Shown here piece after piece: positions 40,290 to 48,805 of a stretch of DNA of 64,000 nt; position 1 is the first letter of the stretch; each line of letters starts with the position of its first letter. The notes under the pieces are model-generated. The model was not told where the DNA came from and searched no databases. It was given only the letters and a program-made list of their open reading frames with translations. The stretch is from Kitasatospora sp. NBC_00374 (GTDB lineage: Bacteria; Actinomycetota; Actinomycetes; Streptomycetales; Streptomycetaceae). Position numbers and translations under genes: made by a program. The stretch lies in the NCBI RefSeq assembly GCF_041434935.1, contig NZ_CP107964.1:1984001-2048000 (forward strand). Reading direction: 5' to 3'.

Positions 40290-40322
40290 AACAGCCCCGG
40301 AGAGACTCTCTCCGGGGCTGTT
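40290..40322. terminator. Bidirectional terminator between the antitoxin-like gene and malR
   Basis: A perfect 15-bp stem (40290-40304 with 40308-40322), loop ACT, 30 bp past the malR stop on the minus strand. Confidence 0.85.
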
Positions 40323-40352
40323 CGCACGGGCAGGGGGGCACAAGGGGCCGGG

Positions 40353-41378
40353 CTACCGCCCGTTGGCCACCGCTCCGGTGGAGCCGCGCATCACCAGCTC
40401 GGGCTGGAACATGTACTCGGCGCGCTGTCCGAGGTTCCCCCCGACCTCCTCCAGCAGGGCGTCCACGGCGGCCGTGGCCATCGCCTCGACCGGCTGGCGG
40501 ATGGTGGTCAGCGGGGGCTCGGTGAAGGCGATCAGCGGCGAGTCGTCGAAGCCGACCACCGAGACGTCGTGCGGCACCGACAGGCCGCGCCGGCGCACCG
40601 CCCGGATCGCGCCCAGGGCCATCATGTCGCTGCCGCAGACGATCGCGGTGCAGCCCTTGTCCAGCAGGGCGCCCGCGGCCGCGTCACCGCCTTCCACGCT
40701 GAACAGGGTGGGCTGGATCAGCTCCTGGACCTGCTCGGCGGTGCGTCCCAGCAGTTCCTGGACGGCCGCGGTGAAGCCCTCGATCTTGCGCAGCACCGGG
40801 ACGTACCGGCGCTGGCCGACCGCCAGGCCGATCCGCTCGTGGCCGAGCTCGACCAGGTGCTGGACGGCCATCCACATCGCGGTGCGGTCGTCCGGCGAGA
40901 TGAACGGCGCGGAGATCTTCTCGCTGTAGCCGTTGATCAGCACGAACGGGACCTGGCGCCCGGTCAGCCTGGCGTACCGGTCGTGGTCGGCCGTGGTGTC
41001 GGCGTGCAGGCCGGAGACGAACACGATGCCCGCCACCCCCCGCTCGACCAGCATCTCGACCAGTTCGTCCTCGGTGGACCCGCCCGGCAACTGGGTGCAG
41101 AGCACCGGCGTGAAGCCGTGCCGGCTCAGCACCTGCTCGATCACCTGGGCCAGCGCGGGGAAGATCGGGTTGCTGAGCTCCGGGGTGATCAGTCCGATCA
41201 GGCCGGCGCTGCGGGTGCGCAGGCGGGTCGGCCGTTCGTAGCCGAGCACGTCGAGCGCGGCCAGCACGGTCTGTCGAGTGGCCGCCGAGACGCCCGGCTT
41301 GCCGTTGAGCACCCGGCTGACGGTCGCCTCGCTGACCCCTGCCTGTGCCGCAATGTCTGAGAGTCGCGCCGTAGTCAC
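40353..41378 (-). CDS. malR: Maltose operon repressor MalR (LacI family)
   Basis: 341 residues from GTG (VTTARLSDIAAQAGVSEATVSRVLNGKPGVS), the LacI HTH at 4-24. The ligand domain has LIGLITPELSNPIFPALAQVI, CTQLPGGSTEDELVEMLVERGVAGIVFVSGLHADTTAD and SVVGFDDSPLIAFTEPPLTT, closely resembling streptomycete MalR/Reg1. It represses mal genes and responds to maltose or maltodextrin. It is the last gene of the unit, 25 bp after the alpha-glucosidase, not divergent from malE as in S. coelicolor. Its operator-like repeats lie before malE. Confidence 0.92.
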   Translation of the reverse strand: MTTARLSDIAAQAGVSEATVSRVLNGKPGVSAATRQTVLAALDVLGYERPTRLRTRSAGLIGLITPELSNPIFPALAQVIEQVLSRHGFTPVLCTQLPGGSTEDELVEMLVERGVAGIVFVSGLHADTTADHDRYARLTGRQVPFVLINGYSEKISAPFISPDDRTAMWMAVQHLVELGHERIGLAVGQRRYVPVLRKIEGFTAAVQELLGRTAEQVQELIQPTLFSVEGGDAAAGALLDKGCTAIVCGSDMMALGAIRAVRRRGLSVPHDVSVVGFDDSPLIAFTEPPLTTIRQPVEAMATAAVDALLEEVGGNLGQRAEYMFQPELVMRGSTGAVANGR

Positions 41379-41403
41379 GATCCCAGAGCCTATTGCAACC
41401 ACG

Positions 41404-43107
41404 TCAGACCGCCCACCAAATGGCGCAGTCCGTCGGCAGGACGCTCTCCCCGTCCACCACGGTCACCTCGGCCGAAGCCAGCAGGAGCCGGCCGGGCGCG
41501 GGCAGCCGGACCGGCTCGGCGGTGGCGTTGACGGTGCAGACGAAGGAGCCCTCGGCGCTGTCCCGGCGGAAGGCCAGCACGCCCTCGGGGGCGTCCAGCC
41601 AGGTGACCTCGGTGCCGGCGCCGAGCGCGGGGTGCTCCCGGCGGACGGCCAGCGCCGAGCGGTACAGCTCCAGGGTGGAGGTCGGGTCGCCGGTCTGGAC
41701 CTCGACGCTCAGCTCGGCCCAGGACGCCGGCTGCGGCAGCCAGCTCGGGCCGCCGGCGGTCGGGCCGAAGCCGTACGGCGCCTCGGTCCCGGACCACGGG
41801 ATCGGGACGCGGCAGCCGTCGCGGAAGCCGTCCTGGCCGGCCTGGCGGAAGAACGACGGGTCCTGGCGGACCTCGTCGGGCAGGTCGGTGACGTCGGGCA
41901 GGCCCAGCTCCTCACCCTGGTAGACGTAGGCCGAACCGGGCAGGGCGAGCATCAGCAGGGTGGCGGCGCGGGCGCGGCGCAGGCCGAGCTCACGGTCGCC
42001 GGCGGTACGGATCTGGGTGCCGCCGGGCGGGTTGGCGAAGCGGGTGGCGTGCCGGGTGACGTCGTGGTTGGAGAGCACCCAGGTCGCGGGCGCGTCCACC
42101 GGGCGCATCGCGTCCAACGACACGTCGATCACCTCGCGCAGCGCGGCGGCGTCCCAGTGGGTGCCCAGGTACTGGAAGTTGAAGGCCTGGTGCAGCTCGT
42201 CCGGGCGGACGTAGTTGGCGGTGCGCTGGACGGTCGGGGTCCAGGCCTCGGCGACGCCGATCCGCTGGCCGGGGTACTCGTCGAGGATCTTGCGCCAGCT
42301 GCGGTAGATCTCGTGCACGCCGTCCTGGTCGAAGAACGGCATCACGTCGCTGCCGAGCAGCTTGAGCTGGTCGTGCGAGCCGAGGTCGGGCAGGCCGGGG
42401 GCCTTGACCATGCCGTGCGCGACGTCGATCCGGAAGCCGTCCACGCCCATGTCCAGCCAGAACCGCAGGATCGAGCGGAACTCGTCGGCGACGGCCGGGC
42501 TGTCCCAGTTGAAGTCGGGCTGCTCGGGGGCGAACAGGTGCAGGTACCAGTCGCCGGGGGTGCCGTCCGGGTCGACGGTGCGGGTCCAGGCCGGACCGCC
42601 GAAGATGGACTCCCAGTCGTTGGGCGGCAGTTCGCCCTCGGCGCCCTTGCCCGGGCGGAAGTGGTAGCGCTCGCGCAGCGGGGAGGAGGGGCCCTCGCGC
42701 AGGGCGCGCTGGAACCACTCGTGCTGGTCGGAGGAGTGGTTGGGGACCAGGTCCACGATGATCCGCAGGCCCAGCCGGTGGGCGTCGCGGATCAGGCCGT
42801 CGGCGTCCAGCAGGGTGCCGAACATCGGGTCCACCGCGCGGTAGTCGGCCACGTCGTAGCCGGCGTCGGCCTGCGGCGAGGCGTAGAAGGGGGACAGCCA
42901 GACGGCGTCCACGCCGAGGTCGCGCAGGTACGGCAGGCGGCTGCGGATGCCCGGCAGGTCGCCCATGCCGTCGCCGTTGCCGTCGGCGAAACTGCGCGGA
43001 TACACCTGGTAGATGACCGCGTCCCGCCACCAGCCTCTGGAGGCACCGGCGTTCGCAGCGATCGGAGCGGCGGCGGGCCGGGAGGTGTCGGCCAGGTTCT
43101 GGGTCAT
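41404..43107 (-). CDS. aglA: Alpha-glucosidase, GH13 (maltose operon)
   Basis: 567 residues. GH13 motifs in order: YQVYPRSFADGNGDGMGDLPGI, DLVPNHSSDQHEWF (region I), GFRIDVAHGM with nucleophile Asp (region II), GVAEAW with acid/base Glu (region III), LSNHDVTRH (region IV). No signal peptide, so it hydrolyses imported maltose or maltodextrins in the cytoplasm, releasing glucose. It lies between malG and malR on the same strand, with a short hairpin (43142-43165) in the 100-bp malG gap. Confidence 0.93.
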   Translation of the reverse strand: MTQNLADTSRPAAAPIAANAGASRGWWRDAVIYQVYPRSFADGNGDGMGDLPGIRSRLPYLRDLGVDAVWLSPFYASPQADAGYDVADYRAVDPMFGTLLDADGLIRDAHRLGLRIIVDLVPNHSSDQHEWFQRALREGPSSPLRERYHFRPGKGAEGELPPNDWESIFGGPAWTRTVDPDGTPGDWYLHLFAPEQPDFNWDSPAVADEFRSILRFWLDMGVDGFRIDVAHGMVKAPGLPDLGSHDQLKLLGSDVMPFFDQDGVHEIYRSWRKILDEYPGQRIGVAEAWTPTVQRTANYVRPDELHQAFNFQYLGTHWDAAALREVIDVSLDAMRPVDAPATWVLSNHDVTRHATRFANPPGGTQIRTAGDRELGLRRARAATLLMLALPGSAYVYQGEELGLPDVTDLPDEVRQDPSFFRQAGQDGFRDGCRVPIPWSGTEAPYGFGPTAGGPSWLPQPASWAELSVEVQTGDPTSTLELYRSALAVRREHPALGAGTEVTWLDAPEGVLAFRRDSAEGSFVCTVNATAEPVRLPAPGRLLLASAEVTVVDGESVLPTDCAIWWAV

Positions 43108-43141
43108 GGACTGTCATCCCTCACAGGACGTAGGTAGCGTC

Positions 43142-43165
43142 CCGGCCGTCCGTGCGGGCGGCCGG
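43142..43165. other. Intercistronic hairpin between malG and the alpha-glucosidase gene
   Basis: A 10-bp stem with one wobble (43142-43151 with 43156-43165), 4-nt loop. Could stabilise or partly terminate the mal transcript. Confidence 0.5.
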
Positions 43166-43208
43166 TACGCGGCAGCAGGCGTGATGTGGTGCGCGTGCCC
43201 GACGGTGG

Positions 43209-44162
43209 TCAGGACTTGGCGGCACCGGCGGTGAGGCCGGTGACCAGGTGGCGCTGGACGAGGTAGAAGACCAGGGCCGCGGGCAGTGCGATGAGCACGG
43301 CGGCGGCGGCCATCAGGTTCCACTGGTGGTCGTGCTCGCTGACGAAGGTCTGCAGACCGACGGCGAGGGTGTACTTGCCGGAGCTGAGCATGAACGTCGA
43401 GGCGAAGGCGACCTCGGCCCAGGCGGTGAGGAAGGAGTAGAAGGCCGCCACCGCCAGGCCCGGGCGGGCCAGCGGCATGATCAGCCGCCAGAAGGTGCCG
43501 AACGGCGAGAGCCCGTCGACCCGGCCCGCCTCGTCGATCTCCACCGGGATGGTGTCGAAGTAGCCCTTCAGCAGCCAGGCGCAGTACGGCACGGTGGTGC
43601 CCGAGTAGACCAGGATCAGGCCGAGGTAGCTGTCCAGCAGCTGGAGGCTGGCAAGGATCGTGTACATCGGGACGATCAGCACGGCGATCGGGAACATCTG
43701 GGTCAGCAGCAGGGTCCACATCAGCTGGCGGTGGCCCGGGAAGCGCATCCGGGAGACCGCGTAGCCGGTGCTCGCCGCGACCAGGACGCCGACCACGGTG
43801 GTGCCGCCGGCCACGATCACCGAGTTGCCGAACCAGCTGAAGAAGTCGGTGTCGCCCAGCACCTTGCTGTAGTTCGCCAGGCTGGCCTTGCCGAAGATGT
43901 CGCCGGGGTGCAGGTAGTCCATCTCGCCGGGCCCGAGCGAGACGAAGCCGATGTAGACCACCGGGAAGAGCGCGATCAGGCTGGCCAGGACCAGCGCGCC
44001 GTGCAGCAGCGCGGTGCCGAGCGGGCCGCGCTCGCCGCGGGGGCGGACCCGGGCCGGGCGGGCGGCGGCGGGGGCCGCGGCGGTGGGGCGTTCGGTGGTG
44101 ACGGTCATCGGGGTACCTGCCTCGTGGTGGTCGCCGGCCTGCGGTGCGGTAGCGGTCGTCAT
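43209..44162 (-). CDS. malG: Maltose ABC transporter permease MalG
   Basis: 317 residues. A Thr/Ala/Arg-rich cytoplasmic N-terminus (1-50), then six hydrophobic segments. The EAA loop is EIDEAGRVDGLSPFGTFWRLIMPLARPGLAV near 210-240. Starts in an ATGA overlap with malF. It forms the channel with MalF; the ATPase (MsiK) is supplied from elsewhere in streptomycetes, and indeed no ATPase gene is in this operon. Confidence 0.93.
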   Translation of the reverse strand: MTTATAPQAGDHHEAGTPMTVTTERPTAAAPAAARPARVRPRGERGPLGTALLHGALVLASLIALFPVVYIGFVSLGPGEMDYLHPGDIFGKASLANYSKVLGDTDFFSWFGNSVIVAGGTTVVGVLVAASTGYAVSRMRFPGHRQLMWTLLLTQMFPIAVLIVPMYTILASLQLLDSYLGLILVYSGTTVPYCAWLLKGYFDTIPVEIDEAGRVDGLSPFGTFWRLIMPLARPGLAVAAFYSFLTAWAEVAFASTFMLSSGKYTLAVGLQTFVSEHDHQWNLMAAAAVLIALPAALVFYLVQRHLVTGLTAGAAKS

Positions 44163-45160
44163 CCGTTCGCCTGCTCGGTGCGGGCCAGCCAGCGGCGGTA
44201 GAAGCTGGTGAAGACGATCAGGATGGACAGCAGCAGGACGCCGTAGGTGGCGGACTGCGCGTAGTCGCGCGGCATCTGGCCGAAGCCCAGGCGGTAGGCC
44301 CAGGTGACCAGGATCTGGGCGTCCGGGGCGCCGGCGCCGAACAGCAGGAAGATGACCGCGAACTGGTTGAAGGTCCAGATCACACCGAGCAGGACGACGG
44401 TGCTGCTGACGTTGCGCAGGCCGGGCAGGGTCACGTACCGGAACTGCTGCCAGGCCGAGGCGCCGTCCATCTCGGCGGCCTCGTAGAGCTCGCCGGGGAT
44501 CGACTGCAGACCGCCGAGCAGCGAGATCATCATGAACGGCACGCCGACCCAGGTGTTGACGATGATCGCGGCGGCCTTCTGGGCCAGCGGCTCGGAGAGC
44601 CAGGCGGGCTCCGGCAGGCCGAGGGTGCCGAGGATGCCGTTGATGGCGCCGCCGTCGGCGAGCATCAGACGCCAGGAGAAGACCGTGACGAAGGTCGGGA
44701 CGGCCCAGGGCAGGATCAGCAGCATGCGGTAGACGCCGCGGCCGCGCAGCTTCTGGTTGAGCAGCAGGGCGAGGCCGAGGCCGATCGAGTAGTGCAGGCA
44801 GACGCAGATGGCCGTCCAGGCGACGGTCCACACGAAGTGCGACCAGAACCGCTCGTACGAGCCCGGTCCCCAGAGCACGTCGGCGTAGTTGTCGAAGCCC
44901 ACGAACCGGAAGCTGTCCGGGATGTGGTTGACCCCGATCTGGCGGCCCACGTTCAGGCTGTTGGCGTCGGTGAGCGTGTAGTACACGCCCTGGACCAGCG
45001 GATAGCCGACCAGGACACCGAGCACGATCACGACCGGCGCGATCATCGCGTAGGCGTACCAGTACTTGCTGTACGAGATCCGGAGGCGCTGCACGAAGCC
45101 GGGGCGCGGCTCGCGCCCGCGGCTGCCCTTGCCGGTAGCGCCCTGCACGGCGACTGCCAT
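44159..45160 (-). CDS. malF: Maltose ABC transporter permease MalF
   Basis: 333 residues from ATG at 45160 (MAVAVQGATGKG), with AAAGGTG eight bases upstream; an in-frame GTG at 45169 is less likely. Six or more membrane segments; EAA loop ELYEAAEMDGASAWQQFRYVTLPGLRNV near 215-245. Shorter periplasmic loop than enterobacterial MalF, as usual in actinobacteria. Partner of MalG (overlapping gene) and MalE. Confidence 0.93.
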   Translation of the reverse strand: MAVAVQGATGKGSRGREPRPGFVQRLRISYSKYWYAYAMIAPVVIVLGVLVGYPLVQGVYYTLTDANSLNVGRQIGVNHIPDSFRFVGFDNYADVLWGPGSYERFWSHFVWTVAWTAICVCLHYSIGLGLALLLNQKLRGRGVYRMLLILPWAVPTFVTVFSWRLMLADGGAINGILGTLGLPEPAWLSEPLAQKAAAIIVNTWVGVPFMMISLLGGLQSIPGELYEAAEMDGASAWQQFRYVTLPGLRNVSSTVVLLGVIWTFNQFAVIFLLFGAGAPDAQILVTWAYRLGFGQMPRDYAQSATYGVLLLSILIVFTSFYRRWLARTEQANG

Positions 45161-45222
45161 TGTTGACACCTTTTCGAGAGGTCCGCCGCCTCGCTTCGGC
45201 GACTGCTGCTGTTCGTGCGGGA

Positions 45223-45258
45223 GGCCGCCCGGCCTGCGGTGTCGCAGGCCGGGCGGCC
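45223..45258. other. Strong hairpin between malE and malF
   Basis: A perfect 16-bp GC stem (45223-45238 with 45243-45258), 4-nt loop, starting 8 bp after the malE stop on the minus strand. Such hairpins let binding-protein mRNA outlast the permease part by blocking 3' decay or by partial termination. Confidence 0.75.
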
Positions 45259-45265
45259 GGGGGGA

Positions 45266-46546
45266 CTACTTGGTGAAGTCCGGCAGGAGCTTCGCGTAGT
45301 CGACGGCGGTGGAGTCCAGGCCGGCCTTGGTGTCCGACTGGCCCTGGACGATCTTGCCGAGGTTGGTGCCGACCGGGCCGAACAGCGAGCTGTACTCGGG
45401 CAGCTCGGGGCGCGGCTGGGCGGAGCTGAGGACCGCCTGGAAGCCGGCGATGCCCGCGTTGGCCTTGACCTCGGCGGTGTACGCGTCGGCGCGGGTCGGC
45501 AGGGTGGAGTTCTTCAGCGCGAGGAAGGTCTGGCTCTCGGCGGAGGTCAGGAAGCCCGCGAGCTTCTCGGCCGCGGCCTTGTGCGCGGCGTCGGAGCCGG
45601 CGTAGACCGAGACGTTGTGACCGCCGGTGGGGGCGCCCGCCTTGCCGGTGGAGCCGGCCGGGACGGGGGCGACGCCGAGGTTGGCCTTGTCGGCGAAGGC
45701 GCTGCCCTTGTAGACGTTGGTGATCTCCCAGGGACCCTGGATGACCATCGCGACCTTGCCGCTGTTGAAGGCGTCCATCATGTGGGCGTACGAGTCGGTG
45801 GTGACGTCCGCCTTGACAGTGCCAGGGGCGGTGAAGAGCGACTTGTAGGTCTCGATCGCCTTGACGGCCTCGGGCGAGTTGACGGTGATCTTCTTGCCCT
45901 TGGCGTCCACCATGTCGGTGCCCTCGCCGAACAGGAACGGCATCGCGTAGTAGCCGTCGCCGGCCCGCATGAAGAAGCCGTCCACGCCGGCCTTGTCCTT
46001 GAGCAGCGCGGCGTCGGCCTTCAGCTCGTCCCAGGTGGCGGGGGCCTTGGTGATGCCGGCCTTCTCGAACAGCGACTTGTTGTAGAGCAGACCGAGGGTG
46101 TCGGTGACCAGCGGGGCGCCGTAGGTCTTGCCGCCGAACTTGGCCTGCTGGATCAGGCTGGGCTGGAAGGCGGCGGCGTCGGCCAGCGCGGGGGTGCCGT
46201 CCAGCGGCTCCAGGAAGCCGGCCTTGGCGAACGCGGGGGTCCAGCCGACCTCGGCACGGAAGGCGTCCGGCGCGCCCTTGGCGCCCATCGCGGTCTGGAG
46301 CTTGTTCTGGGCCTGGTCGAACGGGACGTTCTCGAAGTTGACCTTGATGTTCGGGTTGGCGGCCTCGAACTTCTTGACCAGCTCCTGGTAGTTCGGAGCC
46401 TCGTTGGTGGCGTTGGAGGTGTCCCAGTAGGTGATGGTGACCGGTCCGGAGGACTTGCCGTCCGCACTGGTGCCGCTGCTGCCACAGGCTGCAAGCGTTA
46501 CCGCAAGGGCCGCAACGAGAGCGGAGGCCGCGATGCCACGCCGCAT
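45266..46546 (-). CDS. malE: Maltose/maltodextrin-binding lipoprotein MalE
   Basis: 426 residues from ATG at 46546 with AGGAG upstream. Lipoprotein signal ASALVAALAVTLAACG, with Cys about residue 21. The mature protein is a family 1 solute-binding protein: ITYWDTSNATNEAPNYQELVKKFEAANPNIKV, YGAPLVTDTLGLLYNKSLFEKAGI, MVIQGPWEITN and GGHNVSVYAGS. First gene of the mal unit; operator repeats lie 130-265 bp upstream. Confidence 0.95.
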   Translation of the reverse strand: MRRGIAASALVAALAVTLAACGSSGTSADGKSSGPVTITYWDTSNATNEAPNYQELVKKFEAANPNIKVNFENVPFDQAQNKLQTAMGAKGAPDAFRAEVGWTPAFAKAGFLEPLDGTPALADAAAFQPSLIQQAKFGGKTYGAPLVTDTLGLLYNKSLFEKAGITKAPATWDELKADAALLKDKAGVDGFFMRAGDGYYAMPFLFGEGTDMVDAKGKKITVNSPEAVKAIETYKSLFTAPGTVKADVTTDSYAHMMDAFNSGKVAMVIQGPWEITNVYKGSAFADKANLGVAPVPAGSTGKAGAPTGGHNVSVYAGSDAAHKAAAEKLAGFLTSAESQTFLALKNSTLPTRADAYTAEVKANAGIAGFQAVLSSAQPRPELPEYSSLFGPVGTNLGKIVQGQSDTKAGLDSTAVDYAKLLPDFTK

Positions 46547-46655
46547 GAGAACTCCTAAAAGGTGGGGGTGCCCGAGAGGGAGGAGGACCGCGCATAATGG
46601 CTGTCCCAGCCGACTGCGCCGTTGCGGCCGTCGGGCTTGGGCAGGAACGTAACAG

Positions 46656-46811
46656 CGATGCAATCGCATCGGAAAGCCCTTGCAGCAAGTTTCTGCAAGA
46701 TCCGGCGATCGTTACAGCCGCGTGTCCTCCGCGTTGCCGCAAGGTAGCCACCTTCAGGCCATTTTCGTCCGGTTTCAGCCACCCCCAGCCCTTGCGCGCC
46801 TTGCGGCAAGG
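46656..46811 (-). promoter_or_regulatory. malE promoter region with MalR-type CTTGCAG repeats
   Basis: On the minus strand, 46679-46699 reads CTTGCAG-AAA-CTTGCTGCAAG: the direct repeat reported for the MalR-controlled malE promoter plus an inverted half. Related GTTGCCGCAAGG (46733-46744) and a CTTGC/GCAAG cluster (46790-46811) lie further upstream, and CGATGC-AATC-GCATCG (46656-46671) is a separate palindrome. Confidence 0.7.
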
Positions 46812-46841
46812 ACGTCAACGGACACCCCTTTCCCATTTAAA

Positions 46842-46862
46842 AGGATAGCCATCCTCTATATT
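46842..46862 (+). promoter_or_regulatory. Putative hmp promoter/operator
   Basis: Inverted repeat AGGAT-AGCC-ATCCT (46842-46855) directly ahead of a TATATT -10 element (46857-46862), about 55 bp before the hmp start. The element is AT-rich compared with its surroundings. Confidence 0.45.
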
Positions 46863-46917
46863 GAGGGTGCGGCAACCGCCGCAGGACCACCCAGCCCAGC
46901 CATGCCCTGGAGGACCC

Positions 46918-48114
46918 GTGCTCTCCCGCGAGTCGACCGCGACCGTCCGCGCCACGCTGCCCGCCGTCGGAGCCGCGATCGGAGAGATCACCAAGCTCTT
47001 CTACGCCCGGATGTTCGCCGACCACCCCGCGCTCGAACGCGACCTGTTCAACCGCGGCAACCAGGCCGGCGGCGCCCAGCAGCAGGCCCTGGCCGGCGCC
47101 ATCGCCGGGTACGCCACGCTGCTGGTCCAGCAGCCGCAGGAGGGCTCCGCCGGCCCGCTGCTGGCCCGGATCGCGCACAAGCACGCCTCGCTCGGCATCA
47201 CCCGTGAGCAGTACGAGACCGTCCACACCTACCTGTTCGCCGCGATCGTCGAGGTGCTCGGCGAGGCCGTGACCCCCGAGGTCGCGGCGGCCTGGGACGA
47301 GGTCTACTGGCTGATGGCCGGCGAGCTGATCGCCCTGGAGGCCCGCCTCTACCGCGAGGCCGGCGTCGAGGAGGGCCGGGTCTGGCAGGAGATGGCCGTG
47401 CTCTCCCGCCGCGAGGAGTCCCGCGACGCGGTGTCCTTCACGCTCCGCCCCGCCGACGGCTCCGCCGCACCCGCCTTCCGCCCCGGCCAGTACGTCAGCG
47501 TGGCCGTCCACCTCCCGGACGGTGCCCGGCAGATACGCCAGTACAGCCTGTCCGCGGCCCCCGGCCAGGCGCAGTGGCGGATCACCGTGAAGCGGGTGCG
47601 CGGCGGACAGGGCCCCGACGGCGAGGTCTCCAACCACCTGCACGAGCACCTGCGGGCCGGCGACCGCCTCACCGTCTCCCGCCCGTTCGGCGACCTCACC
47701 CTGGAGGAGGGCGAGGGCCCGCTGCTGCTCGCCTCCGCCGGCATCGGCTGCACGCCGATCACCGGGATGCTGGAACACCTCGCCCGGACCGGGTCGACCC
47801 GCCGGGTGGTCGCCGTGCACGCCGACCGCTCCCCCGCCGACCACGCCCACGCCGAGCAGCTCGCGGACCTGGTCGGCACCCTCCCCGAGGCGGAGCTGCA
47901 CCGCTGGTACGAGCAGCCGGCCGGCGCCTCCGGCGCCCGGACCGGCCTGGCCGACCTCGCCCAGGTCGAGCTGCCCGCGGGCCTCACCGCGTACCTGTGC
48001 GGCCCGCTGCCGTTCATGCGCACCGCCCGGACCGAGCTGCTGCGCCGCGGTGTGCCGGCCGCCTCGATCCGCTACGAGGTGTTCGGGCCCGACCTGTGGC
48101 TGGCGTCCGTCTGA
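46918..48114 (+). CDS. hmp: Flavohemoglobin (nitric oxide dioxygenase)
   Basis: 398 residues from GTG with GGAGGA upstream. Globin domain 1-140 with FYARMFADHPAL, distal region and proximal His in IAHKHASLGI (near 84). FAD domain 150-260 (FRPGQYVSVAV, RQYSLS) and NAD domain (SAGIGCTPITGML, CGPLPFMR, YEVFGPDLW). It oxidises NO to nitrate with O2 and NADPH. Convergent with a SufR-like regulator 7 bp away, which may control it or share its signal. Confidence 0.95.
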   Translation: MLSRESTATVRATLPAVGAAIGEITKLFYARMFADHPALERDLFNRGNQAGGAQQQALAGAIAGYATLLVQQPQEGSAGPLLARIAHKHASLGITREQYETVHTYLFAAIVEVLGEAVTPEVAAAWDEVYWLMAGELIALEARLYREAGVEEGRVWQEMAVLSRREESRDAVSFTLRPADGSAAPAFRPGQYVSVAVHLPDGARQIRQYSLSAAPGQAQWRITVKRVRGGQGPDGEVSNHLHEHLRAGDRLTVSRPFGDLTLEEGEGPLLLASAGIGCTPITGMLEHLARTGSTRRVVAVHADRSPADHAHAEQLADLVGTLPEAELHRWYEQPAGASGARTGLADLAQVELPAGLTAYLCGPLPFMRTARTELLRRGVPAASIRYEVFGPDLWLASV

Positions 48115-48121
48115 GCGGAGC

Positions 48122-48766
48122 TCAGTCCTCCCGCACGACCAGCGAGACGGTGCAGACCCGCGGCCCGGCGAACGGGTGCAGGCGGAGCGCGCCGGGCACC
48201 CCGGCCCGCTCCGCCAGCGCGTCCAGCAGACCCTGGTGGACGGCGCAGACCACCTCCGGGTGACGCTCCGCGTTGCGCAGGAACGGACAGCCGTGCAGCG
48301 CCACCTCGGTGCCGTCGGCCCGCAGCTCCGGCTCGAAGCCCCAGCGCTCCGCCTCCGCCATCACCCGGGCCACCAGGGGCACCTCGTCCTGCGGCCGGGC
48401 CGCCGCGCCCCACTCACGGCCGGCCCGCTCGGCCCGCTCGGCCCGGGCGCCGGGGTCCGTGCCGTAACCCAGCGCGAGCACCTCGACCAGCTCCTGGTAG
48501 GCCGCCAGCTGCTCCCGGGCCGGCACCGCCGTGTACAGCAGCCGGGGCCTGCCCGGGCCGGCCGTCGCCTCGTCCCGGTGCACCCGGACCAGCCCGGCCT
48601 CCACCAGGGCGGTCAGGTGGTGGCGCACGGTGGTGACGTGCTGGCCCGTCAGCTCGGCGAGGCGCCGGCTGTCCAGTGGCTCGGCCGCCTCGGTCAGCGC
48701 CGCCAGCAACACCCGCCGCGCGGGGGCCGCGAGCGCTCTGTGCACACCGGGGTCGGAACTCTCCAC
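48122..48766 (-). CDS. SufR-like ArsR-type HTH regulator with C-terminal cysteines
   Basis: 214 residues. Winged HTH at about 10-75 (LDSRRLAELTGQHVTTVRHHLTALVEAGLVRVHRD, with wing GRPRLLYTA). C-terminal domain FEPELRADGTEVALHGCPFLRNAERHPEVVCAVHQGLLDAL then RVCTVSL: three Cys in a SufR-type arrangement that can hold a [2Fe-2S] or [4Fe-4S] cluster. Iron-sulfur, oxygen or NO sensing is likely by family. Stop lies 7 bp from the hmp stop. Confidence 0.8.
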   Translation of the reverse strand: MESSDPGVHRALAAPARRVLLAALTEAAEPLDSRRLAELTGQHVTTVRHHLTALVEAGLVRVHRDEATAGPGRPRLLYTAVPAREQLAAYQELVEVLALGYGTDPGARAERAERAGREWGAAARPQDEVPLVARVMAEAERWGFEPELRADGTEVALHGCPFLRNAERHPEVVCAVHQGLLDALAERAGVPGALRLHPFAGPRVCTVSLVVRED

Positions 48767-48805
48767 CCCGCCAATATACGGCGCGCTCCGGCCCGACCGG
48801 GCAGC

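Noticed and set aside
43209..46751. A single 1180-codon open frame on the minus strand spanning malG to malE
   Set aside because: Only the malG part is coding. The upstream part runs out of frame through malF and malE, a normal artefact of high GC.
46842..46855. AGGAT-N4-ATCCT repeat as an NsrR site for hmp
   Set aside because: It does not resemble the longer AA-rich inverted repeats known for streptomycete NsrR, so only a generic operator is claimed.
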